This document shows, piece by piece, positions 32,232 through 41,408 of a stretch of 64,000 nucleotides of DNA. The translations under genes and the position numbers were made by a program. The stretch comes from Bdellovibrio sp. (GTDB lineage Bacteria; Bdellovibrionota; Bdellovibrionia; Bdellovibrionales; Bdellovibrionaceae). Where the stretch lies: positions 45,978 to 109,977 of the forward strand of contig JACMNA010000133.1 of NCBI GenBank assembly GCA_014378765.1, given 5' to 3'. Every line of letters starts with the position of its first letter. Within the stretch, counting starts at the first letter, position 1. Under the pieces are notes generated by a model, which ran no database searches, was not told the origin of the DNA, and saw only the letters and a program-made list of their open reading frames with translations.

Positions 32232-32586
32232 TGTTGTAGCACTGGCCACCCTTTTCTGGGCGCTGATATTGGCTACGGTCAGTTTTATGTTTTTAGGATC
32301 AAGCGCGACGTACAGTTGCATCTTGGGATCAGCAATTATGCTGATCAACTTGATTGGCATTTGGTTTTTTATGAAATTGGTTTTTTTGAAAAAATCTATT
32401 GCGTTAGTCGTTGGGGCCATTATATTTAAGTATTTAATTTTAGGAATGATTTTGTGGAACTTGGCCAAATATCAATGGCTGCAACCTTTGGGTTTTACCA
32501 TCGGACTTAGTTCCTTACTTTTAGCCGTAGTTTCGTCAGTTTTTTATAAGAAGTTTTTTATGAAGCGAGGACCTCATGCATTTTAA
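32224..32586 (+). CDS. atpI: AtpI-like membrane protein of the ATP synthase operon
   Basis: The 120-residue protein has four predicted membrane helices, the usual architecture of AtpI (ATP-synt_I), thought to aid c-ring assembly. It overlaps the gene before (8 bases) and atpB after (11 bases). Sequence in this family is poorly conserved, so the call depends largely on topology and place in the operon. Confidence 0.72.
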   Translation: MINVVALATLFWALILATVSFMFLGSSATYSCILGSAIMLINLIGIWFFMKLVFLKKSIALVVGAIIFKYLILGMILWNLAKYQWLQPLGFTIGLSSLLLAVVSSVFYKKFFMKRGPHAF

Positions 32587-33262
32587 TTGGACGCAGCTAA
32601 TTCCGGGAGTGGGCCACGAATATACTCATATCGCGACATTGGTTATTGTTTCGTTATTAATTATGGCGATGGGTTTAGTGGCGCGCGCTTCTTTAGGCAC
32701 GGGTGAAACAGCAGTTATTCCGTCAGGTAAAGTTTCTGCTCGCGGCATTTTTGAATTTATAACTGAATATATCGGCGGCTTATCAGACCAAGTTATTGGG
32801 CACCATGGTCGCGCGTTTGCACCTTACTTTTGCGCGATCTTTACTTATATTTTATTTAATAACTTGGCGGGTCTTATTCCGGGCATGACGCCGGCAACTG
32901 AAAATTTTAATACCACGTTCGCTTTTGGCGTTTTTTCATTTTTGGCTTACAATGTGGTCGGCCTCAAAGTAGGCGGTATCGGGTATCTAAAACATTTTCT
33001 TGGTCCCGTTCTATGGTTAGCGCCGCTTATGTTAATTATCGAAATCATTTCTCACATCATTCGCCCGCTTACTTTGGGGCTTCGGTTGGCAAATGTAATG
33101 ACCGGAGACCACACGGTTCTGGCCGTATTTTTAGGATTATTTCCGCTTGGCCCGGCCATTCCATTCTACGCAATGGGATTACTGGTTAGCACCATTCAGG
33201 CGTTCGTATTTACTTTATTATCAATGGTCTACGTGGCTCTTGCTACAGCCAATGACCACTAA
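32576..33262 (+). CDS. atpB: ATP synthase Fo a subunit
   Basis: Subunit a forms the proton half-channels next to the c-ring. The 228-residue protein has family length and several membrane helices. The conserved segment IIRPLTLGLRLANVMTGDH includes the essential Arg (Arg170). PGMTPATENFNTTFAF and the final helix with STIQAFVFTLLSMVYVA, also conserved, are present. It precedes atpE by 30 bases. Confidence 0.96.
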   Translation: MHFNWTQLIPGVGHEYTHIATLVIVSLLIMAMGLVARASLGTGETAVIPSGKVSARGIFEFITEYIGGLSDQVIGHHGRAFAPYFCAIFTYILFNNLAGLIPGMTPATENFNTTFAFGVFSFLAYNVVGLKVGGIGYLKHFLGPVLWLAPLMLIIEIISHIIRPLTLGLRLANVMTGDHTVLAVFLGLFPLGPAIPFYAMGLLVSTIQAFVFTLLSMVYVALATANDH

Positions 33263-33292
33263 TTAACAACTCGTAAAGAGGGAGAAAAAAAC

Positions 33293-33610
33293 ATGAAAAA
33301 AGCAATCGTATTTGCTGTAACAACATTAGCTTCGGTAGCGGCATTCGCACAAGAAGCAGTCGTCGCCGGTTCAAACGCAGGTTTGATCGCAATCGGTTCA
33401 GGAATCGCAATTGGTTTAGCCGTTTACGGCGGAACTTCAGCGCAAGGCAATGCGGCCGCATCTGCTTTAGAAGGTATCGCTCGCAATCCAGCAGCGGGAG
33501 ATAAATTATTTACTCCACTTATTCTTTCTTTAGCCTTGATTGAATCACTAGTAATCTTAGCGTTCCTAGTAGCGTTCATCAAAATTCCAGGAGCACGTTT
33601 CGGGTTCTAG
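33293..33610 (+). CDS. atpE: ATP synthase Fo c subunit with N-terminal presequence
   Basis: Subunit c builds the rotor ring. The 105-residue product is longer than the usual 75-90. An N-terminal signal-like stretch (MKKAIVFAVTTLASVAAFA) precedes the two-helix hairpin. Helix 1 has a Gly-rich face (IGSGIAIGLAVYGGTSAQG), the polar loop is ARNPAA, and helix 2 holds the ion-binding Glu84 (LALIESLVIL). The Gln/Pro and Thr/Tyr ligands of Na+-type rings are not evident, so proton coupling is more likely. A GAGGGAG site precedes the ATG. Confidence 0.95.
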   Translation: MKKAIVFAVTTLASVAAFAQEAVVAGSNAGLIAIGSGIAIGLAVYGGTSAQGNAAASALEGIARNPAAGDKLFTPLILSLALIESLVILAFLVAFIKIPGARFGF

Positions 33611-33658
33611 TTTTAGCTAGCTAATTTTGAAATAGAAAAAATTGCTTTTAGAGCGAAG

Positions 33659-33682
33659 GCCAGCAGAAATGCTGGCTTTTTT
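33659..33682 (+). terminator. intrinsic terminator of the atpI-B-E operon
   Basis: A 7-bp perfect stem (GCCAGCA / TGCTGGC) closed by a GAAA tetraloop is followed by six T residues, 48 bases after the atpE stop. This is a classical Rho-independent terminator. Confidence 0.93.
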
Positions 33683-33797
33683 CGTTTTCAGGCGTCAAAT
33701 CAATAAACATCCCTAGTCAAATTGAGTGGATCTCTTTCAGAAGCGTCTCACCTTGAAACAATGGCATGGCTTGCAAGCTCAAGCCTTAGGAGTTGCT

Positions 33798-34208
33798 ATG
33801 AAAAAAATAACTGTTTTATCTTTGTTGCTATGTCTTTTAAGTCCAATGCTAAGTTACGCCAATTTCTCAGATGATATTAAATGTAAGGCAACCGATGCCA
33901 CCGGCCGCAATAACTGCATGTTAGAAATTTTAGATGCGCAGGCGGCGGAAATTACCAAACTTAATTCAAAAATCAATGAAGAAGCCATTTCGGTTGAAAT
34001 GCGGAAAATCGCTGATGCCGTAATGATTGCTCATAAAGACAAAAACTCAAGCTGTGAAAATATTTCGACTTTAAGTGCGGCCAAATTTTTAGCTATTGGC
34101 GATAAGAACGCATTTTCCAGAGACAAAGAACAATTTAGAAGTGTTTGTTTAATGTATGTGAATGACCAAATCATTAAAGGACTTAATTCGCTTGTTTCTA
34201 ACAAATAG
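33798..34208 (+). CDS. small secreted protein, unknown function
   Basis: The 136-residue product has a Sec signal peptide (about 1-21, ending LSYA). The mature part has four Cys (CKATD, NNCML, SSCEN, SVCLM) that could form two disulfides, and is largely helical. The start is the ATG at 33798, with AGGAG 6 bases upstream; the frame extends further 5' without a ribosome site. It is followed 15 bases later by another small secreted protein. No family recognised. Confidence 0.72.
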   Translation: MKKITVLSLLLCLLSPMLSYANFSDDIKCKATDATGRNNCMLEILDAQAAEITKLNSKINEEAISVEMRKIADAVMIAHKDKNSSCENISTLSAAKFLAIGDKNAFSRDKEQFRSVCLMYVNDQIIKGLNSLVSNK

Positions 34209-34223
34209 TTTTTAGGAGCAAAG

Positions 34224-34574
34224 GTGAAAAGCGTAACTTTTTTATTATTAACAAGTTTATTTATGGCTGGCGCAGCCTCGGCAGAAATCAACAAAAGCTG
34301 TCAGGCCACCTGCGCTTACATGGATGCAAAATTTACCAAGCGCGACGGAATGTTTACTCGCGCTCGCACAACATTTTTTAAATTAAACGAATGGTACGCG
34401 GCTACAGGATTAAACTTTACTGAATTACTGAAAGCTTGTCCTGGCGGTGAACTAGTTGATTCGTACAAGCTAGTTTATTTTGCTGAGCAAGCTACCGTAC
34501 AAATCAGCGTCGAGCAGGGGCACTATTTAACAAACGTCAAATTTAAAAAATGGGACAGCTGCCAGAAGTTATAA
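34224..34574 (+). CDS. small secreted protein, unknown function
   Basis: This 116-residue product starts with GTG after an AGGAG site. It has a signal peptide (about 1-20, GAASA) and a mature domain with four Cys (SCQATCAY, KACPGG, DSCQK). It follows the 33798 gene closely and is probably co-transcribed. Its 3' end overlaps the convergent phosphomannomutase gene by 6 bases, stop codon beside stop codon. No family recognised. Confidence 0.72.
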   Translation: MKSVTFLLLTSLFMAGAASAEINKSCQATCAYMDAKFTKRDGMFTRARTTFFKLNEWYAATGLNFTELLKACPGGELVDSYKLVYFAEQATVQISVEQGHYLTNVKFKKWDSCQKL

Positions 34575-35936
34575 GTATTGATTAACGACATCCATGACGG
34601 AGTCTTGAATACGTTTCAACCCCTGGGCCGTCGTTGATTCAAAGCGCACAACAAGGACTGGTTGCGTATTTGAAGATCGCGCCAAGGCCCAACCGTCTGC
34701 AAAACTAATTCTGATTCCGTCGATTAAATTCACTTTGATATTTTTATCATCCGATTTTAAAAACTTTTCTTTTACTTTTTCAACGATTAGAACTTTTTTC
34801 TCTTCCGTCGTATCGATACGAATTTCAGGAGTATTAAAGCCGGTCGGTAAACCCTCTAACAATTGCGGAATCGTTTTGCCCGTCTTTGCTAGAATTTCGC
34901 AGAGGCGAAGTCCGGCATAAGGCGCGTCGTCGTAACCGTAGTTGCGATCGGCGAAAAATATATGGCCGCTCATTTCGCCGCCGAAGGGAGCTTTTTCAGA
35001 TTTAATTTTTTCTTTTACGAGGCTGTGACCCGTTTTCCACATAATAGGTTCACCGCCATGTTTAGCGATATCTTGATACATACGGTCTGAACACTTCACA
35101 TCGCCCACGATTTTTGCGCCTTTGTTGGCTTGCAAAATTGCCCGGGCGTAGATCGTCATTAACTCATCGCCGTAAATCATTTTACCCGCGTGATCAACCA
35201 CGCCGATACGATCGGCATCGCCATCAAAGCCGATTCCGCAAATAGCACCGGTTTCTAAAACTTTCTTTTTTAAATCTTGAAGATTGTGTTCAACGGTTGG
35301 GTCGGGATGGTGATTCGGAAAAGTTCCGTCTGGCTCTTCAAATAAAATTTCGGGATGCAAACCGACGGCGTTATAAAGTCGGCGAATAATGCTGCCGCCC
35401 GCCCCGTTTCCAGAATCAAGTACGACTTTAATTCCTTTGATTTCGCCGAATTCTTTTTTGTAGCGCTCGAGATATTCAGGCGCGATATCGTAATTTTTTA
35501 CTGAACCAGCACCGTTAACATAATCTTTGTCGTTCATTATTTTTTTAAGAGCCTGAATTTCTTCACCAAAAATTGTGGTTTTGCCTAAAGAAATTTTAAA
35601 ACCATTGTATTCGGGCGGGTTGTGACTGCCCGTTACCATGATGGCGCCATCAAGATCTAATTGAAAGGTTGAGAAGTAACAAACTGGCGTTGTAACAAGG
35701 CCAAGAATTAAAACGTCACACCCAGACTCCTTCATTCCTTGCGAAAGTTTTTCAACGATGGCGATTGAAGACTGGCGCGCATCGTAGCCAATTGATAGCC
35801 GCAAAGATTTCTTATTAGTTTTCTTTGTAACGTAAGAAGCAAATGAGCGACCTAAGTTGTGGGCGAAATCTAAATCAAATTGTTCATTGTAAACACCGCG
35901 AATATCGTACTCTCGAAAAATAACGGGACTAAACAT
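34569..35936 (-). CDS. phosphomannomutase/phosphoglucomutase
   Basis: This alpha-D-phosphohexomutase interconverts hexose 6- and 1-phosphates, feeding LPS and polysaccharide synthesis. The 455-residue protein starts IFREYDIRGVYNEQ and has the phosphoserine loop TGSHNPPEYNG (Ser104). The metal loop GFDGDADRIG, the sugar-specificity loop GGEMSGHIFF, and the phosphate-binding RSSNTQPVLVVRFE at the C-terminus are also present. These are the marks of the bifunctional AlgC/ManB type. The exact sugar preference cannot be fixed from sequence alone. Confidence 0.93.
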   Translation of the reverse strand: MFSPVIFREYDIRGVYNEQFDLDFAHNLGRSFASYVTKKTNKKSLRLSIGYDARQSSIAIVEKLSQGMKESGCDVLILGLVTTPVCYFSTFQLDLDGAIMVTGSHNPPEYNGFKISLGKTTIFGEEIQALKKIMNDKDYVNGAGSVKNYDIAPEYLERYKKEFGEIKGIKVVLDSGNGAGGSIIRRLYNAVGLHPEILFEEPDGTFPNHHPDPTVEHNLQDLKKKVLETGAICGIGFDGDADRIGVVDHAGKMIYGDELMTIYARAILQANKGAKIVGDVKCSDRMYQDIAKHGGEPIMWKTGHSLVKEKIKSEKAPFGGEMSGHIFFADRNYGYDDAPYAGLRLCEILAKTGKTIPQLLEGLPTGFNTPEIRIDTTEEKKVLIVEKVKEKFLKSDDKNIKVNLIDGIRISFADGWALARSSNTQPVLVVRFESTTAQGLKRIQDSVMDVVNQYL

Positions 35937-35938
35937 GT

Positions 35939-36928
35939 CTAAGCTCCCCTGCCTAAAAGTTTTAAATTAAGATTAATAGCATCTAACATCGAATTAGGAT
36001 TTGCTATATTTTTATTATATATATCAATAGCGGTGCCGTGGTCTACGCTCGTGCGAATAAAAGGCAGGCCCATCGTAATATGTACGCCCGAGTCTTGCCC
36101 ATGGTGCATTTTAAATGGAATCAAACCCTGATCGTGATAGAGACATAAAAACAACGAATACTTGTTCCAATTTTTTTGCAAAAACGCAGCATCCGGAATT
36201 AGGGGGCCGGCACAACCTTTTGGCAAGGGTTTAAGAATTTTACTTTCAAATTTCCCCATGATGTCAGCTTCGCCCGCATGCGGATTCAGACCCAACACGC
36301 CAATATCTTTTTTTGAATTAAGCAGCATCTTCAACTGTGTGGCATTTTTAAGTGCGGAAGTTAAAACCTTGTTTGTTAATGATTTCTCAATTTCGGCAAA
36401 TGGAATATGATCTGTGGCTAGTAAAACATTAAAATCTTTTCCAATAAAAGCCATATGCAGTTGAGCATTAGGGCAAAGCGTTCGAAAGATGCCGGTGTGG
36501 CCAATTTCGCTGTACCCAGAAGTCTTAATGAGTGTTTTCGATAAAGGGCCGGTCACCAGGCTGTGAAGTGTTTTAGCTAAACACGCGCGCGACGCTTCAA
36601 ACACCCATTCGGCCGCCGAAGACTTAAGGGCAAGATCAATCAGAATATTTTTCGGGATTGTGCCGGCGGATTCTAGATTGCTCACAAAATCAAGCGCCGC
36701 CTTGAGGCTATAAAAAGTAAGTCGCGTCCACCGTGAGTCAATTAGCTTAAAATATTTGGCCTGAGTCTTTTCTTGTTTCACATCGCGAAATAGAAAGAAG
36801 ATCGTCTTCTGAGTTGGCGCAAGTTGCGCGAGCGCTTTGGCAGCCACTTCAAAGCCCACCCCGCGCGGATCACCCGTAGTGATCGCAATTTTCTTATACG
36901 TTTGTGCTTTGGATTTTAATGTAGGCAT
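35939..36928 (-). CDS. pdxA: 4-hydroxythreonine-4-phosphate dehydrogenase PdxA
   Basis: PdxA oxidises 4-phosphohydroxythreonine in the DXP-dependent pyridoxal phosphate pathway. Motifs include TTGDPRGVGFEVAAKAL, TGPLSKTLIKTSGYSEIGHT, the metal-ligand regions LATDHIPF and LGLNPHAGEADIMGKFE, and YHDQGLIPFKMHH. I use the ATG at 36928 (329 residues); a TTG at 36946 is also in frame. The gene overlaps the end of the SurA-like gene by 35 bases. The surA-pdxA link is conserved in Proteobacteria. Confidence 0.95.
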   Translation of the reverse strand: MPTLKSKAQTYKKIAITTGDPRGVGFEVAAKALAQLAPTQKTIFFLFRDVKQEKTQAKYFKLIDSRWTRLTFYSLKAALDFVSNLESAGTIPKNILIDLALKSSAAEWVFEASRACLAKTLHSLVTGPLSKTLIKTSGYSEIGHTGIFRTLCPNAQLHMAFIGKDFNVLLATDHIPFAEIEKSLTNKVLTSALKNATQLKMLLNSKKDIGVLGLNPHAGEADIMGKFESKILKPLPKGCAGPLIPDAAFLQKNWNKYSLFLCLYHDQGLIPFKMHHGQDSGVHITMGLPFIRTSVDHGTAIDIYNKNIANPNSMLDAINLNLKLLGRGA

Positions 36929-37874
36929 CTTGTTTTTTAGACTCAAACCAATTTTTTAGTTGGCGCTGGAAATTTTTTTCAACCAGCGAAGCTTTGATTA
37001 ACTCTTTAACTTTTACGAAGTGTGGGTCTAAAATAGTTCTTTTTGAAATGACCTTCATGATGTGATAACCGGCCGTGCTTTTAACGACTTCGGAAATTTG
37101 GTTTTGTTCGAGCGTGTTGACGACGCGCTCGAGTTCTGGCAAAAACTCGCCGGCCCGGAACGCGCCCAGGTACCCATCTTTCGCGGCGCCCGGTGTTTCG
37201 TTAACTCGATTCGCCACGTCTTCGAACGATTCGCCATTATGAATGCGCCCCAACGCCGCTTTTGCGCGGGCCAGCGCCGCCGGAGCCGAACCTTTCGTCG
37301 GTGAAAAAAAGATTTGGGCAATTTTAAACTCACTAGTGCTTGGGCGGTGACCCGGATTCTTTTGTTGGTATTCACCGTAAGCGTCTTCGTCGGTAATTCT
37401 TAATTTAGAAACAATCTCGCTTTCAAAAAAAGATTGGCGCTCAATTCGTGCTTTTAAAACTTCCTTATACTCTTCGACCGTAAAACCTTGTTTGGCTAAA
37501 ACGTTATTAAACTCAGCGCGAGTCATTTGATTCTTTTTTGCCATTTGAGAAAGCTCATTTTCAACTCGCTCATCAGTAATTGACAAATTTTGGCGTTTAA
37601 TTTCAGATTCAACTAATTTTTCGCGGATTAAAAAATCTAACTGAGCCTTTTCATTATTCTTCAAGGCTGAAAGAGGCTCGCCTAAAAGCAACGTTTCATC
37701 AATTGACCCTGATTTGTTAAGTCGCGATTGCAATTTTTTTAAATCTGATTGTAAAACAATTTCAGAATTAACCAAAACAAGAATTTTGTTTACTAATTCT
37801 TTAGCCGAAGCTTGAGCGGTCAATATAAGAAATAAACTTAAAATTGAAAAAAACTTTAAACATAATTTTAGCAT
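36894..37874 (-). CDS. surA: SurA-like periplasmic chaperone/peptidyl-prolyl isomerase
   Basis: The 326-residue protein has a signal peptide (about 1-24) and a SurA N-domain (VNKILVLVNSEIVLQSDL onward, about 27-180). One parvulin domain (about 180-285) contains FKIAQIFFSP, ESFEDVANRVNE and TAGYHIMKVISKR. It should escort unfolded outer-membrane proteins to the BAM complex. It is the third of three consecutive parvulin-type genes and the one adjacent to pdxA. Classical SurA has two parvulin domains; here I see one. Confidence 0.87.
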   Translation of the reverse strand: MLKLCLKFFSILSLFLILTAQASAKELVNKILVLVNSEIVLQSDLKKLQSRLNKSGSIDETLLLGEPLSALKNNEKAQLDFLIREKLVESEIKRQNLSITDERVENELSQMAKKNQMTRAEFNNVLAKQGFTVEEYKEVLKARIERQSFFESEIVSKLRITDEDAYGEYQQKNPGHRPSTSEFKIAQIFFSPTKGSAPAALARAKAALGRIHNGESFEDVANRVNETPGAAKDGYLGAFRAGEFLPELERVVNTLEQNQISEVVKSTAGYHIMKVISKRTILDPHFVKVKELIKASLVEKNFQRQLKNWFESKKQDAYIKIQSTNV

Positions 37875-37898
37875 TTGAAACTCCTTAAAACTGAACGC

Positions 37899-38900
37899 CT
37901 ATTTGGTCTCTACGTAAATCCCGTTTAGAATGGCATTATTTTTATAAACTTTGTATCTCTTGATTTGCTCATCGAGCCATGCCGAAAACCGAGCCGTCTC
38001 GCGTAATGCTAAAACTTCGCGTTTAACTTGATCTTTGACTTCATTGTAAGACCTAATGCGCTGCGGGCGCTTCTGTTCAACGCGAAACAAATGGTAACCA
38101 TCCGCCAATTTAATTGCGGGCAAGACTTCGCCGGTGCGCGCCTTAAAAGCACGATCAAATTCAGGCTGAATATCGCGCTCGACCCAACCATAACTGCCGC
38201 CGCCTTTTGCGTCCGGCGACATCGAAAACTTTGGCACAAGATCAGTAAATTTTTGAGTACGGGCCATTTTTTTTACAATCTCGGCCTGGTTTTCATCGGC
38301 GACCAAAATATGAGTTAATAAAACGGCCTCACGCAATTGAAACTGAGGCTTATTGTTTTCGTAGTAAGATTCAAGCTCAATGTCGCTTGGCGTGGGCGCG
38401 GTTTTAGCTAATTGATCAAAAATGGCTTTACGTTTTAAAGACATTTCGATCTTTTTTTCCCACTGCGCGTAAGTAATGCCTTCTTCACTGAGCGATTCGC
38501 GAAAGCTAGCGTCATCGGGATAATCGGCAATTAATTTTTTCATTTTCGCTTCTAGTTCGGCGCTAGAAATCAAAAGATTTTTTTCTTCGAAATAAAGAAG
38601 CATCAGAGATTCAACAACGAAGTCGCTAATAATTTTTTCTTTAAAACGTTTGATTACGATTGGGTCTTTGGCTGAAAGCGCATCAAGGGCCTTAAGCCGG
38701 GCCGCCAAGGCTTTTGCCATGTCTTGGGTTGTTAGTTTGTGGGGGCCCACCGAAATAACGGTTTGAGATAAAACTCGATTAGAGAAATAGTCGCAGCCCG
38801 GCAATATCAAAGCCGAAAAAACAAAAAACCCCGCTAGGGCGAGGCTTCTGAGGCAAGAATAAAATGTTGATTTTTTACTCGAGCAATTTTGAATTAACAT
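37899..38900 (-). CDS. parvulin-type peptidyl-prolyl isomerase lipoprotein
   Basis: The 333-residue product has an N-terminal membrane stretch ending in lipobox LILPGC (Cys36). A SurA/PrsA-like helical N-domain follows (about 50-190). The parvulin domain (about 195-290) contains LLTHILVADENQ, FSMSPDAKGGGSYGWV and DGYHLFRVEQKRP. PrsA-like lipid-anchored PPIases assist folding of exported proteins. It overlaps the preceding PPIase gene by 26 bases. Confidence 0.86.
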   Translation of the reverse strand: MLIQNCSSKKSTFYSCLRSLALAGFFVFSALILPGCDYFSNRVLSQTVISVGPHKLTTQDMAKALAARLKALDALSAKDPIVIKRFKEKIISDFVVESLMLLYFEEKNLLISSAELEAKMKKLIADYPDDASFRESLSEEGITYAQWEKKIEMSLKRKAIFDQLAKTAPTPSDIELESYYENNKPQFQLREAVLLTHILVADENQAEIVKKMARTQKFTDLVPKFSMSPDAKGGGSYGWVERDIQPEFDRAFKARTGEVLPAIKLADGYHLFRVEQKRPQRIRSYNEVKDQVKREVLALRETARFSAWLDEQIKRYKVYKNNAILNGIYVETK

Positions 38901-39690
38901 TGATAGGGTGCTGCTTTTTTATTGAGTTAAAAAAGTTATCGAAAACAACTTTTCTTTTTTCGTCGAAAACGGCCATACGAATTTCACGTTTGGTGGCGTC
39001 TTCGTAACTGCGTCGGCCCACAACTTTTATGATGTGAAATCCAAACGGCACTTCAATAACGGTTGAAATTTCTCCGGCCTTTAAAGCGTTAGCCGCAGCG
39101 TAAAAAGGTTGGCTTAACGAGGCGCGAGACTGCCAGCCGATATCGCCGCCAAGACTCTTGGTAGTTGAATCATCTGAATACAAACGCACAAGTTCTTCAA
39201 ACGGTCGCTTCGACTTTTTTACTTCATCATAAATTTCGTTCGCACGCTTTCGGGCCTCATTTTTTTGTTCGGCCGTAGCATTTGGTTTGACGTCGATTAA
39301 AATATCAGAAATTCGAATTTGCGGATTATTTGTGTACCATGCGCGCATTTCTGCATCGGTCACTTTAGCTTCTTGAACTTTTGCGCCCAACTCTTTTTCT
39401 AAAAGGCCCTTGTAAAGCTCTTGATTCATTCGGTCCTGCACGATCGGATCTTTTTCTAGGCCGCGCCTTTTGGCTTCTTGTACCCCAACTTCGTATCGAA
39501 CCAAATCTTCTAAAAATACTTTTTTAGACGGGGAGTTCACTAATACTTGCGATGTAACTTCTTTATATTTTCGATTGAACTCTTCTAAAGTGATTTTTTT
39601 ATTACCGATTGTGGCTACCACATCTGAAGGCTTACCTTGAGACCAAGCCAATGAGGACATAAAAAGAACCGAAACTAAAATCCATTTCAT
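38875..39690 (-). CDS. PpiC-type peptidyl-prolyl isomerase
   Basis: The 271-residue product has a signal peptide (about 1-18). A SurA-like N-domain follows (VVATIGNKKITLEEFNRKY onward). The rotamase domain (about 128-230) contains IRISDILIDV, FEELVRLYSDDSTTKSLGGDIGW and PFGFHIIKVVGRR. It is the first gene of a three-PPIase run leading to pdxA. Its client proteins are unknown. Confidence 0.87.
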   Translation of the reverse strand: MKWILVSVLFMSSLAWSQGKPSDVVATIGNKKITLEEFNRKYKEVTSQVLVNSPSKKVFLEDLVRYEVGVQEAKRRGLEKDPIVQDRMNQELYKGLLEKELGAKVQEAKVTDAEMRAWYTNNPQIRISDILIDVKPNATAEQKNEARKRANEIYDEVKKSKRPFEELVRLYSDDSTTKSLGGDIGWQSRASLSQPFYAAANALKAGEISTVIEVPFGFHIIKVVGRRSYEDATKREIRMAVFDEKRKVVFDNFFNSIKKQHPINVNSKLLE

Positions 39691-39739
39691 AGTCGCTTAT
39701 CCTTTGCTGTTTTGTTCATCTTTAATGTTACAGGTGGGC

Positions 39740-40417
39740 TTAAGGCTCGCCAAACAATTTGCCCGCATGCTGACGCGCGGCAAAGAGTTGATTTTGTAGA
39801 GCTTTTGCCAAATCGGCCGATCTTGGATCATCTTCTTTCGTGATGGGCCCTATCGGGCCTAGCCAAACAACCTGAATCTTTGCAAAAGGTTTTGGTAAAT
39901 AAGTTTTATTCCATGATTTAGGAAAATGCCAAGCGCGATCACAAAAAACTCCGCCCGCGTAAATTTTTGCTTTTGTAAAACGCGAAAGTTCAAATATTCC
40001 GGGCTTCACTTCATATAGCGGACCCTTTGGGCCATCAACGGCAACACTTGAATTCCAGCCCGATTTCATGAGTGTAATAAGACCTTTTAAAGCCGACACC
40101 CCGCCGCGAGTTGAAGAGCCGCGCGAAGTTCTTCCGCCCATAAATAAAAGCACCGCGTTCATAAGCTCGCCATCTTTACTGGTAGAGGTCATTGTAGCAA
40201 TTCGGTATTGGGGCGTCAGCCCCACGAGAGCCAGCTCATCACCGTGAAAATGGGCTAGAATAAAAGTGTTGTTATCACGACGATCGCTGGCCAAGTCTTC
40301 GTCATCTAAAACTTTTATAGTCCAAGTGTAGTAAAGTGATCGGTAAATAATCCAAATTAAAAATCCGAGAATTGAGCCTCGGATTTTTTTATAAGTTATG
40401 TCAAATGAAAGTGACAT
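39740..40417 (-). CDS. DUF374 / lysophospholipid acyltransferase-like protein
   Basis: The 225-residue protein has an N-terminal membrane helix and then the DUF374 acyltransferase-like pattern: LAHFHGDEL, STSKDGELMNAVLLFMGG, RTSRGSSTRGGVSALKG and VAVDGPKGPLYEVKPGI. Members of this family are thought to transfer acyl chains in lipid A or outer-membrane lipid synthesis. The catalytic histidine of the HxxxxD class is represented by HFHGDE, read with caution. It follows etfA by 3 bases on the minus strand. Confidence 0.85.
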   Translation of the reverse strand: MSLSFDITYKKIRGSILGFLIWIIYRSLYYTWTIKVLDDEDLASDRRDNNTFILAHFHGDELALVGLTPQYRIATMTSTSKDGELMNAVLLFMGGRTSRGSSTRGGVSALKGLITLMKSGWNSSVAVDGPKGPLYEVKPGIFELSRFTKAKIYAGGVFCDRAWHFPKSWNKTYLPKPFAKIQVVWLGPIGPITKEDDPRSADLAKALQNQLFAARQHAGKLFGEP

Positions 40418-40420
40418 GCC

Positions 40421-41389
40421 CTAGTGGTGTAAAACTTTTTTGAATTCTTCGGTTAACTTTGGAAGAATTTCAAAAGCATCACCAACAATTCCATAAGTTG
40501 CTTTTTGAAAAATAGGCGCATTGGCATCGCTGTTGATGGCAACGATGACTTTACTTCCGCTCATGCCGGCTAAATGTTGAATGGCGCCCGAAATTCCAAC
40601 CGCGATATAAAGCGAAGGCGCTACCGTTTTGCCAGTCTGCCCAACCTGCATTGAATGTCCAACCCAACCCGCATCAACAACGGCGCGCGAGGCGCCGACC
40701 GTTGCGCCAAGCACCTCGGCTAACTCATTAAGAATTTTAAAACCACCCGCTTCTTTTAAACCGCGGCCGCCAGAAATAACAATGTTCGCTTCAGTTAAGT
40801 CTAATTTTTCTGAAGCACCCTTTACAATTTCTTTGATTAAAGTTTTTAAATTTGGTTTTGCGAAATTTTGTTCCGTGACGGCGGCCGATTTTGAAGTATC
40901 GGCTGGCGCCACCGGCATTTGATTTGCGCGCATCAAAACAATTTTTACGGCCGCATTTTCAAATTGCGCTGTCGCAAAACATTTTCCAGAATACAAAGGC
41001 TTTTTAACTTTGACATCTTCGCCAAGTAAAATAATTTCAGTCCCATCAGATACGACACCCGCGCCGATTTTCGCGGCGACGCGTGGAAATAGATCTTTAC
41101 CCGTCGAGGAAGTTGAGGCCAGCACCAGTGTTGCGCCCGCTTTTTGAATCGCTTCAGAAACGGCCGCCGTAAAAAGTTCAGGATTGTATGAATCAAAAGC
41201 GACATCTTTTGCTAAGAAAACTTCATTCGCGCCGTGATGGCCAGCCTGAGCCGAGCCTTGCGCCGCTTGCGAGCCAAGCGCTAATGCAACAACTTGATTT
41301 CCCGATTTGGCGGCAAATTGCAAAAGCTCTTGCGAGCTGCGCTTAAGATTTCCATTTTGAAATTCTGCAAAAACTAAAACTTTAGACAT
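40421..41389 (-). CDS. etfA: electron transfer flavoprotein alpha subunit
   Basis: EtfA holds the FAD that carries electrons from acyl-CoA and other dehydrogenases to the quinone pool. The 322-residue protein has the N-terminal domain and the C-terminal FAD-binding motif region (GGRGLKEAGGF, ASRAVVDAGWVGHSMQVGQTG, AVGISGAIQHLAGM, NSDANAPIFQKATYG). It is 19 bases downstream of etfB. Confidence 0.97.
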   Translation of the reverse strand: MSKVLVFAEFQNGNLKRSSQELLQFAAKSGNQVVALALGSQAAQGSAQAGHHGANEVFLAKDVAFDSYNPELFTAAVSEAIQKAGATLVLASTSSTGKDLFPRVAAKIGAGVVSDGTEIILLGEDVKVKKPLYSGKCFATAQFENAAVKIVLMRANQMPVAPADTSKSAAVTEQNFAKPNLKTLIKEIVKGASEKLDLTEANIVISGGRGLKEAGGFKILNELAEVLGATVGASRAVVDAGWVGHSMQVGQTGKTVAPSLYIAVGISGAIQHLAGMSGSKVIVAINSDANAPIFQKATYGIVGDAFEILPKLTEEFKKVLHH

Positions 41390-41408
41390 ATAGATTACCT
41401 TTCAAAAA

